The notes below the pieces were generated by a model, which did not search any database, had not been told where the DNA came from, and saw only the letters and a list, made by a program, of their open reading frames with translations. A stretch of DNA of 5,349 bases, from the NCBI GenBank assembly GCA_041743835.1, contig JBGTLW010000016.1, positions 1 to 5,349 on the forward strand, written 5' to 3'. The translations under genes were made by a program, and so were the position numbers. This stretch comes from JBGTLW01 sp041743835 (lineage in GTDB: Bacteria; Planctomycetota; Phycisphaerae; Phycisphaerales; Phycisphaeraceae). Numbering within the stretch: the stretch's first letter is position 1; each line of letters opens with the position of its first letter. Shown here piece after piece: positions 1 through 5,145 of the stretch.

Positions 1-1341
1 ACCCGCCGCAAGGGTGCGCTCGACGGCGGCGGGTTGCCCGGCAAGCTGTATGACTGCACCTCGAAAGACGTGGAATCATCTGAGATTTACCTGGTCGAAG
101 GCGACTCGGCCGGCGGGTCCGCGAAGGGCGGCCGCGACCACAACACCCAGGCCATCCTCCCGCTCAAGGGCAAAATCCTCAACGTCGAGAAAGCCCGGCT
201 GGACAAGATCCTCGGCTTTGAAGAAATCCGCACGATCATCCAGGCCCTGAGCTGCGGCATCGGCGAAGACTTTGACCTCACCAAGCTCCGCTACGGCAAG
301 ATCATCATCATGACCGACGCCGACGTGGACGGCAGCCACATCCGCACGCTCCTGCTGACCTTCTTCTTCCGGCAGATGAAGCAACTGGTGGAGAACGGCC
401 GCATCTACATCGCGCAGCCCCCGCTCTACCAGATCATCCGTGGCAAGCGCAGCGAGTACGTCATCAACGAGAAACGCATGCGGACCGTGCTGTCGCAGCT
501 TGGCCGCGAGGGTGCGGAGTTCTGGGTCTTCCAGGCCCCCGGCACCGAGCCGACCAAGCTCAAGGGTGAAGCGCTAGCGCAGCTCATTGATGTGCTCGAC
601 CGCCTCGCGGAGCTGGTGTGGGTCGTGGAGCGGCGGGGCATCCTGTTCAAGGACCTCGTCGCGCTGCGCGAGAAAGACCCCGCGGGAGACCGCCGCCTGC
701 CGCGTATCCGCCTGACCATCCCCGCCGAAGCCGCCACCCCCGGTGCGTCGCCCGGCGACCACTTCTTCTGGTCTGAAGATGATGAGCACGCCTTCCGCGA
801 TGCGCACGGCCTGAAGCTGCACGACCCCGCGCTCGACGCCGCGGGCAACGGGGCCGCCCCCGCCGAAGCGACCGTGATCCGCAAGGAGCTTCACGAGACG
901 CGCGACCTGCAGCGTCACTTCGATCGCCTCGGCGAGTTTGGGCTTGAGATCGGCGACTACTTCCTCAAGCAGGAGCAGACCGTGACCGGTGCGCCCGGCC
1001 CCACGAAGTTTGAGCTCCACACGCCGCGTGCCGCGAAAGGGGACGAAGAGGCGTCCAGCCGCATCGTCCCGGTCGCCAACCTCGCGGAGATGGTTTCGGC
1101 TGTGCTTGATGCCGGCAAGCAGGGCATGGATATCAAGCGGTTCAAGGGCCTGGGCGAGATGGATGCCGAGCAGCTCTGGGAGACCACCATGGACCCCGCC
1201 AACCGCATCCTGCTCCGCGTGACCATGGACGATGTAGTCGAGGCCCAGCAACTCTTCAGCACGCTCATGGGTGAAGAGGTCGAGCCCCGCCGCAAGTACA
1301 TCGAAGACCACGCGCTGGAAGTGAAAAACCTGGACGTGTGA
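1..1341 (+). CDS. gyrB: DNA gyrase subunit B, C-terminal part (5' end outside window)
   Basis: This is the ATPase-bearing subunit of DNA gyrase, which introduces negative supercoils as a GyrA2GyrB2 complex. The frame is open from base 1 and gives 446 residues; the GHKL ATPase and most of the transducer domain lie upstream of the window. Visible TOPRIM motifs are EGDSAGGSA (residues 33-41, catalytic Glu33), PLKGKILNVEKA (from residue 54) and TDADVDGSH (105-113, metal-binding Asp106, 108 and 110). The positions matching E. coli Asp426 and Lys447 (quinolone-response region) are the usual Asp35 and Lys56. The conserved tail is present: IKRFKGLGEM, then QLWETTMDP, then LMGEEVEPRR. Between about residues 160 and 375 there is a long insertion like that of Gram-negative GyrB, with an Ala/Pro/Gly-rich stretch at about 240-292. 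From the catalytic Glu to the end it is about 33 residues longer than E. coli GyrB. The QLWETTMDP tail and this insertion favour GyrB over ParE. Stop is TGA at 1339-1341. Confidence 0.97.
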   Translation, partial: TRRKGALDGGGLPGKLYDCTSKDVESSEIYLVEGDSAGGSAKGGRDHNTQAILPLKGKILNVEKARLDKILGFEEIRTIIQALSCGIGEDFDLTKLRYGKIIIMTDADVDGSHIRTLLLTFFFRQMKQLVENGRIYIAQPPLYQIIRGKRSEYVINEKRMRTVLSQLGREGAEFWVFQAPGTEPTKLKGEALAQLIDVLDRLAELVWVVERRGILFKDLVALREKDPAGDRRLPRIRLTIPAEAATPGASPGDHFFWSEDDEHAFRDAHGLKLHDPALDAAGNGAAPAEATVIRKELHETRDLQRHFDRLGEFGLEIGDYFLKQEQTVTGAPGPTKFELHTPRAAKGDEEASSRIVPVANLAEMVSAVLDAGKQGMDIKRFKGLGEMDAEQLWETTMDPANRILLRVTMDDVVEAQQLFSTLMGEEVEPRRKYIEDHALEVKNLDV

Positions 1342-1347
1342 TGCAAT

Positions 1348-1371
1348 CGCTCTCGGAGCTGGCCGAGAGTG
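1348..1371 (+). terminator. Hairpin just after gyrB, possible weak terminator
   Basis: A nine-pair stem (1348-1356 with 1363-1371, one G-U pair) closes a six-base AGCTGG loop and begins six bases after the gyrB stop. The core arms are CTCTCGG and CCGAGAG. The 3' side continues as a purine-rich sequence with no T-run, so it is not a canonical intrinsic terminator. It may protect the 3' end of the mRNA or assist Rho-type termination. The stem is directly visible; the function is inferred. Confidence 0.35.
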
Positions 1372-1393
1372 CAGGCAGGGGTGAGTGATGCAC

Positions 1394-1414
1394 CTGTTCC
1401 CAATTCTGGGACAG
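1394..1414 (+). other. Imperfect inverted repeat between gyrB and the propeller gene
   Basis: CTGT(T)CCCA at 1394-1402 pairs with TGGGACAG at 1407-1414 around an ATTC loop, giving eight pairs with one bulged T. No T-run follows. It could be a second 3' hairpin of the gyrB transcript or an operator-like palindrome upstream of the next gene. Nothing in the sequence decides between these. Confidence 0.3.
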
Positions 1415-1512
1415 TGATGGGTTTGGCGTAACTTCAACGTCATAGATGCCAATAGGATGGTGCGGCAAGGTGTTGCACGAGACTTGTCCCCGCTGTGCTT
1501 CCGGAAATCACC

Positions 1513-2904
1513 ATGCAGAGTTGCGCTTTCGTGAATCGGTTCGGGTTGACTGTCGTTTTTGCGTGGATGTGCCTTTCCGTGCAAGGCGTGCTGGCGGTGG
1601 GGGTGGCAACCAACTCGCCATTAAGTGTCGCGACTGTCCTGGGTGGGCCGGGCGACAATGACGCGGTGGTCGGCGTACGCATCCAGTCGGATGGGTCTGT
1701 CGTCGTCGCGGCCAACCTCGCGCAGGGGACCCGGATCGCGGACAGGGTCGTAAAGGGCACGCCCGTCGATGGCACGGTGGGTGTGGTGCTGCGGCTGACA
1801 TCGGATGGCAAGCAGGTGCTCTCCCTGCTCCCGATCGCTGCGAAGCTGCACGACCTTGCGATCGACGATGCGGATCGCATCTACCTCGCGGCCGGGGCGG
1901 CGGGTTTGGCTGTGGTGGACAAGGCGGGTGTTAAAGGCATCCGAGCGCGGGAACTCGGCGCTTCGTGTACCCGTGTCGATGTCACGGGTGATGGTCATGC
2001 CGCGGCGCTGGCGGGTGGCAAGGCGACGCTCTTCTCCCCCGACGGGCGGGCGATGACGCAGGTCAGCGGCAAATCGTACACCGAGGATGTCGCGGTCCAC
2101 GGCCCATCTAAAACCATCGTGCTCACGGGCTTCACCAACAACAACGCGTTCGATGGCAACCGCACCTACCCGGTGCAGATCTGCTACGTCTGGGGTTATG
2201 GCTACGACGGCAAACGCAAGTACACGCTCTACGACTGGTCCGTTGATCGCGATTCAGACCGCTTCCTGAACAAGCCGACGAACAACATGGCAGATACGCG
2301 GGGTTACCGCTGCGCAATCGGGGATGACGGCAAGCTGTACGTCGCGTTCGAGGCCGCCGGCGGGAACCATCTCTTCCGCTACAGCACCACCGACATCACG
2401 ACACCCTTCAAGCTCGTGGGCGGCGACCAGTACCATCGCTTCCATCAGTCGCGCTCCGAACACAAGATCGTCTTCGGCCGATTCGACGCGGCCACGGGCG
2501 AGGCGATCGCGATCCAGGAGTTCTGCACGCGGCTGGCTGATGGCAACGCCAACGCCACACGCATCAAAGACGGCGATATCGCGGCAGACAGCGAGGGCCG
2601 GGTCTATCTCGCGGGGGCTTCCGCCCACGGCCTGCCCGTCAGCGAGACCCTCGAAAATTCGGGTGACTACAAAGGTGGGGCGTTTGTCCTCATCATGTCG
2701 CCCGACCTGACCGAACGCATCTTCTGTACCTACACCGGCGGCCGCGAGATGCACACCATCGCGTTCCGCAGAGCCGACGGCAAGAACTTGCTCGCGTTCG
2801 GAGGCCGCGGCCCCGAGGATGGCAAGCCGGTCCACCTCTATCAACCGCTGCAGGAAAAGCGGTTTGGTACGGATGGATACTTAGCGATCGGTGTGCTGCG
2901 GTGA
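1513..2904 (+). CDS. Secreted beta-propeller-like protein, function unknown
   Basis: Not a family I can name. From ATG 1513 it has 463 residues. I prefer this start to GTG 1495 because the basic n-region and hydrophobic core (about residues 11-32, GLTVVFAWMCLSVQG) then form a normal signal peptide. Likely cleavage is after Ala28 or Ala32. There is no lipobox, since Cys20 is preceded by AWM. A weak GGAA lies seven bases upstream, and a -10-like TAGGAT at 1453-1458 lacks a clear -35. The mature chain looks like diverged propeller blades. LGGPGDNDAVVGVRIQSDG (from residue 43) and TYTGGREMHTIAFRRADGK (from 406) resemble each other. Residues 349-409 (GRVYLAG, then GGAFVLIMSPDL, then TYTGG) resemble SBBP-type repeats. 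DGK turns recur at about residues 98, 232, 272, 422 and 436. Five cysteines remain in the mature chain (152, 224, 267, 338, 405). No catalytic motif or C-terminal anchor is visible. It probably acts outside the cytoplasm, perhaps in binding. Confidence 0.85.
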   Translation: MQSCAFVNRFGLTVVFAWMCLSVQGVLAVGVATNSPLSVATVLGGPGDNDAVVGVRIQSDGSVVVAANLAQGTRIADRVVKGTPVDGTVGVVLRLTSDGKQVLSLLPIAAKLHDLAIDDADRIYLAAGAAGLAVVDKAGVKGIRARELGASCTRVDVTGDGHAAALAGGKATLFSPDGRAMTQVSGKSYTEDVAVHGPSKTIVLTGFTNNNAFDGNRTYPVQICYVWGYGYDGKRKYTLYDWSVDRDSDRFLNKPTNNMADTRGYRCAIGDDGKLYVAFEAAGGNHLFRYSTTDITTPFKLVGGDQYHRFHQSRSEHKIVFGRFDAATGEAIAIQEFCTRLADGNANATRIKDGDIAADSEGRVYLAGASAHGLPVSETLENSGDYKGGAFVLIMSPDLTERIFCTYTGGREMHTIAFRRADGKNLLAFGGRGPEDGKPVHLYQPLQEKRFGTDGYLAIGVLR

Positions 2905-2952
2905 GTTTCACAGCGGCGCCACTTCCCACCGGTGTCGCCCGGTCAGACCCGC

Positions 2953-2958
2953 TATCAT
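2953..2958 (+). promoter_or_regulatory. -10-like box TATCAT directly before the membrane-protein gene
   Basis: TATCAT matches the sigma-70 -10 consensus at five of six positions and ends six bases before ATG 2965. If used, transcription would begin at or next to the A of the start codon, producing a leaderless mRNA. In keeping with this, no Shine-Dalgarno-like purine run precedes the ATG. Against it, no good -35 hexamer is found 16-18 bases upstream, and the gene could instead be co-transcribed with the preceding gene, which ends 60 bases away. Confidence 0.35.
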
Positions 2959-2964
2959 TCCCGC

Positions 2965-3606
2965 ATGTCGTTGCCACCGTCCCACGTTACGCATGACACC
3001 CGTCGGCCCGGCCGGCTGTGGTACTTCATCGGCTTGCTCCTGATCGTGGGCGGCGTATCCACTTTTGTGGCCTCGCTCACGACCCAGCGATCCAAGATTG
3101 CAGACCAACTCGCAAACCTGCCGCGGCTGACACTGCCCGAGGGCGGCGTGGTGGTGGTTGAAGAGGCCGGCGTGGTGCAGGTGTTCTACGAGGGCTCGCC
3201 GACGCCGGGCGAGGAGCGGGTGTCGTTTGACCTTGTGGACCCCGTGCTGAAGGTAGTGCCCGCGGATGTGGTGGGCGCAGAGCCGTTGACCGTCATGAGG
3301 CCCGAGAGGATCGACGGCTACCCCATGAGCCCGACGTTTCATGGCTACGCCATGGCCCAGTTCCTCGCCGACGCGCCCGGCCGATTCCATGTCTCCGGCA
3401 CGCTGGCGCACGATGACCCCACGCCCGCCACGATCGCGGTGGGGCGATTCGATGTCGCGGGGCTGCTCGGCGACTGGACCGGGGTGTTCGGCGGGGCGGT
3501 CGCGGCCACACTTGGGCTGGTCGTTGGCACCGTCATGCTCGCGCTGACCTACCTGCTGCGCCACGGCCACCGCACCCACCGCGACGACACATGCGCTGCA
3601 CAATAA
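2965..3606 (+). CDS. Small membrane protein with two transmembrane helices flanking an extracytoplasmic domain
   Basis: Unrecognised protein of 213 residues from ATG 2965. GTG 2932 would add 11 residues with no hydrophobic or conserved character, so I prefer the ATG. A basic N-terminus (RRPGR at 13-17) precedes the first helix (about 19-38, LWYFIGLLLIVGGVSTF). Residues 40-170 form a soluble segment rich in short Val-rich beta-strand-like runs (GGVVVVEEAGVVQVFYEG), with no cysteine. A second helix follows at about 172-198 (from WTGVFGGAVAATLG), then a short basic His/Arg tail. The positive-inside rule puts both ends in the cytoplasm and the middle domain outside. The layout (RPxRLWYF opening, helix, beta-rich domain, Gly/Ala-rich helix, basic tail) resembles uncharacterised proteins I associate with planctomycetes; that is recollection, not a search. 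It lies 60 bases after the propeller gene on the same strand and converges with rpsI. No enzyme motif is visible. Confidence 0.82.
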   Translation: MSLPPSHVTHDTRRPGRLWYFIGLLLIVGGVSTFVASLTTQRSKIADQLANLPRLTLPEGGVVVVEEAGVVQVFYEGSPTPGEERVSFDLVDPVLKVVPADVVGAEPLTVMRPERIDGYPMSPTFHGYAMAQFLADAPGRFHVSGTLAHDDPTPATIAVGRFDVAGLLGDWTGVFGGAVAATLGLVVGTVMLALTYLLRHGHRTHRDDTCAAQ

Positions 3607-3614
3607 TCCCGAAG

Positions 3615-3636
3615 CCCACGGACCCCCGTCCGTGGG
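3615..3636 (+). terminator. Hairpin after the membrane-protein gene
   Basis: A perfect nine-pair stem, CCCACGGAC (3615-3623) with GTCCGTGGG (3628-3636), closes a CCCC loop and begins eight bases after the plus-strand stop. Only TTCCCTC follows on the plus strand and no T-run on the minus strand, so it is a U-poor terminator at best. Being symmetrical, it could act on both converging transcripts. Its arms share CCCAC and CCGTGGGT with the neighbouring hairpin at 3675-3696. Confidence 0.5.
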
Positions 3637-3668
3637 TTCCCTCAACTATCGCACCACGCACAACCCAT

Positions 3669-3696
3669 AAAAAAACCCACAGCCGGAGCCGTGGGT
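3669..3696 (-). terminator. Intrinsic terminator of the rplM-rpsI operon
   Basis: On the minus strand, ACCCACGGC (3696-3688) pairs with GCTGTGGGT (3683-3675), nine pairs including one G-U. The loop is TCCG closed by C-G, which is a member of the very stable UNCG tetraloop class. The stem runs directly into a T-run (3675-3669, seven T, the first of them paired). The stem begins 29 bases after the rpsI stop. Read on the plus strand, the same site has an A-C mismatch and no T-run, so it is oriented for rpsI. Confidence 0.88.
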
Positions 3697-3725
3697 CGGG
3701 GGGGAGATCAGGGGTGTGTTGTTGA

Positions 3726-4226
3726 TCAGCGCTTGGAGAACTGGAACCGGCGGCGGGCACCGCTCTGGCCGTACTTCTTACGCTCGACCTCGCGCGGGTC
3801 GCGGGTCATGTAGCCTTCGTCGCGGAGCTTCTGCTCCAGGTTGGGGTCGTAACCCTTGAGGGCACGGGCGATGCCCAGGAGGATGGCCTCGGCCTGCCCG
3901 GTGATCCCGCCGCCGTGGACGGTCACGAAAATCTCAAGCTTCCCGCTCATCCCCGTGGCTTCGAGGGGCTTGCGACACGCGGCGCGGTGCTGCGGCTCGG
4001 AGAAAAACTCATCCACTTCCTTGCCCTTCACCAGGAACTTCGCGGTCCCGCCGGCCGGAACAGGACGCATCCGCACACGGGCCACAGCACTCTTGCGGCG
4101 GCCGGTGCCCCACACGAAGCCGCCCCGGTCGGGGACCGCCGCCTCGGAGATCGGGCGTACCTGCGTCTTGACGGGAGCGGTCTCAGGCGGGGCGATCAGC
4201 GTATCAGTGATGGTGTCTTCAGCCAT
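3726..4226 (-). CDS. rpsI: Small-subunit ribosomal protein uS9
   Basis: Protein S9 of the 30S head, whose C-terminal tail reaches toward P-site tRNA. It has 166 residues. The conserved core runs from WGTGRRKSAVARVRM (from residue 39) through HGGGITGQAEAI (104-115), GIARALKGYDPNL (118-130) and TRDPREVERKKYG (141-153) to the terminal RRRFQFSKR. This matches the S9 family closely, including the basic end in Lys-Arg. The E. coli protein has 130 residues; the difference is an extra N-terminal segment of about 36 residues rich in Thr, Pro, Ala and Glu. The start at ATG 4226 (MAEDTITD) is the natural one; the frame stays open much further upstream, but that runs antiparallel through rplM in another frame and has no S9 character. 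No Shine-Dalgarno sequence is seen (GAGTTTTCCACC before the ATG). It lies 107 bases downstream of rplM and is followed by a strong terminator. Confidence 0.97.
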   Translation of the reverse strand: MAEDTITDTLIAPPETAPVKTQVRPISEAAVPDRGGFVWGTGRRKSAVARVRMRPVPAGGTAKFLVKGKEVDEFFSEPQHRAACRKPLEATGMSGKLEIFVTVHGGGITGQAEAILLGIARALKGYDPNLEQKLRDEGYMTRDPREVERKKYGQSGARRRFQFSKR

Positions 4227-4333
4227 GGTGGAAAACTCGGTTGCTGCGTAAGCGATGCGTTGTAATGGATCGGATGAAGTTGCGGGGTCGTTTCCGAGCG
4301 CTGGCCCGGCGAGTCGTTGGTTCACGGAGCGAG

Positions 4334-4774
4334 TCAGGCGGACACTTCGAGCACCTTGGGTTCCTGGGCGGCGTGCGGGTGGTCCGGCCCGCCATACACC
4401 TTGAGCTTGCCGAGCATCTTCGTGCCCATGTTGCTCTTGGGCAGCATGCGCCGCACCGCGTCTTCGATCAGCCGATTGGGGTGCGTGTCCCGCACATCGC
4501 GGAAGCTGACGACCTTGCGCCCCGACGGGTGGCCGGAGAACGTCTGCCGCACCTTCTGGTCGAGCTTGTTGCCGGTGAGGACAATCTTCTCGGCATTGGT
4601 CACGACGACGAAATCGCCCACGTCGTGGTGTGGCGTGTAGGTGGGCTTGTGCTTGCCCATGAGGATGACAGCGAGGCGGGACGCCAGCCGACCCAGGACC
4701 AGGCCGGTCGCATCGACATGATGCCAATGCTGCTCCACTTCGCCGTTCTTCGCATGATAGGTCTGGCGGTTCAT
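4334..4774 (-). CDS. rplM: Large-subunit ribosomal protein uL13
   Basis: Protein L13, an early-assembling protein of the 50S subunit. It has 146 residues from ATG 4774, the usual length. Family motifs in order are WHHVDATGLVLGRLAS (17-32), GKHKPTYTPHHDVGDFVVV (40-58), NAEKIVLTGNKL (60-71), the SGHPSG loop (80-85), LIEDAVRRMLPKS (102-114), and GRK-like TKMLGKLKVYGGPDHPHAAQ (118-137). Stop is TGA at 4336-4334. It is the first gene of the common bacterial L13-S9 pair. The bases before the ATG (GACCAAGCGCG) contain no convincing Shine-Dalgarno sequence, as with rpsI. A promoter and a folded leader lie upstream. In E. coli, L13 is known to repress its own operon by binding the leader mRNA; whether this happens here cannot be seen. 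Confidence 0.97.
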   Translation of the reverse strand: MNRQTYHAKNGEVEQHWHHVDATGLVLGRLASRLAVILMGKHKPTYTPHHDVGDFVVVTNAEKIVLTGNKLDQKVRQTFSGHPSGRKVVSFRDVRDTHPNRLIEDAVRRMLPKSNMGTKMLGKLKVYGGPDHPHAAQEPKVLEVSA

Positions 4775-4849
4775 CGCGCTTGGTCCGTACTCCCGGCAAC
4801 CCGGGGATCAGTTGAGGATTGGAGCCGGCCCGCGGCCAGCGATTTCGAG
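4775..4849 (-). promoter_or_regulatory. rplM 5' leader with two hairpins
   Basis: If the promoter at 4856-4883 is used, the transcript begins near 4849 and carries about 75 untranslated bases. On the minus strand GCTGGCC (4840-4834) pairs with GGCCGGC (4830-4824) around a GCG loop, seven pairs with one U-G. Further down, CCCGG (4805-4801) pairs with CCGGG (4796-4792) around GTTG, ending 17 bases before the start codon. This is the sort of place where a ribosomal protein could act on its own mRNA, but no match to a known L13-binding motif is claimed. Confidence 0.45.
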
Positions 4850-4855
4850 CTACAC

Positions 4856-4883
4856 ATCCTACCAGAACCGCCCCCCGCGTCAA
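4856..4883 (-). promoter_or_regulatory. Sigma-70-type promoter of rplM-rpsI
   Basis: On the minus strand, TTGACG (4883-4878) matches the -35 consensus at five of six positions. After a 16-base spacer comes TAGGAT (4861-4856), four of six with the key T, A and final T. A TG one base upstream of the -10 box (TGGTAGGAT) gives an extended -10 element, which would compensate for the slightly short spacer. It faces rplM, with the predicted start about 75 bases before its ATG. It is the best -35/-10 pair I found in the window. Confidence 0.65.
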
Positions 4884-5145
4884 ATAGCCCCCAGCCCGCC
4901 TTATGTGAGGGCTTTGTCAGTACCGTCTCATCCACGAGGCGGGGCCGCTCTCAGGCGGCAGAACCGCCCTCGCTGAGATGTCCAGCGTGGCGCGAGCAGC
5001 GTCAGCCCTGCCCATCACCCCCGCAGCCGCTCACTACCCACACCAGCCGTTTTCCGCTGTTCCGGGAATGGCTTCAGCAATCCACCCCCAGTATCCCGGC
5101 TGCGGATTTCTGCAACCAAGCTGCCAGCAGGCGTTTACGCGAGAA
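4884..5145. other. Intergenic stretch with no supported gene
   Basis: No coding frame here looks real: the open frames are short or continue shadows of rplM, with compositions rich in Ser, Pro and Ala and no recognisable motif. No tRNA-like fold was seen. The one structured patch is 4935-4972, where CGAGGCGG (4935-4942) can pair with CCGCCCTCG (4964-4972) with one bulge, or alternatively GGCGG (4954-4958) with CCGCC (4964-4968). No T-run follows on either strand. It may hold upstream control of rplM or the end of a transcript coming from the right, but nothing specific shows this. Confidence 0.5.

Noticed and set aside
1495..1512. Alternative GTG start adding six residues to the propeller protein
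   Set aside because: The added residues are not typical of a signal-peptide n-region and ATG 1513 gives a standard export signal.
574..1584. Long minus-strand open frame (336 codons) opposite gyrB
   Set aside because: It lies wholly opposite a certain gyrB frame; high-GC codon bias opens the complementary frame. It has no recognisable motif and runs past the gene end by chance.
2254..2844. 196-codon minus-strand frame opposite the propeller gene (also 1621-2100)
   Set aside because: The plus-strand frame has a signal peptide and propeller-like repeats; the opposite frames follow from the high GC at third positions.
2932..2964. Alternative GTG start adding 11 residues to the membrane protein
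   Set aside because: No ribosome-binding site precedes it, and the added stretch overlaps the TATCAT box and adds no membrane or conserved feature.
2908..3645. 245-codon minus-strand frame opposite the membrane-protein gene
   Set aside because: The plus strand gives two clean hydrophobic helices and a basic tail; the minus product is His/Arg/Gly-rich without pattern.
4222..4231. CCACCATGG around the rpsI start, resembling a eukaryotic Kozak context
   Set aside because: Bacterial ribosomal operon; the match is coincidental.
4227..4883. Upstream continuation of the rpsI frame, which stays open through rplM to 4883
   Set aside because: The added part is low-quality, Arg/Pro/Gly-rich sequence overlapping rplM in another frame on the same strand; S9 starts naturally at MAEDTITD.
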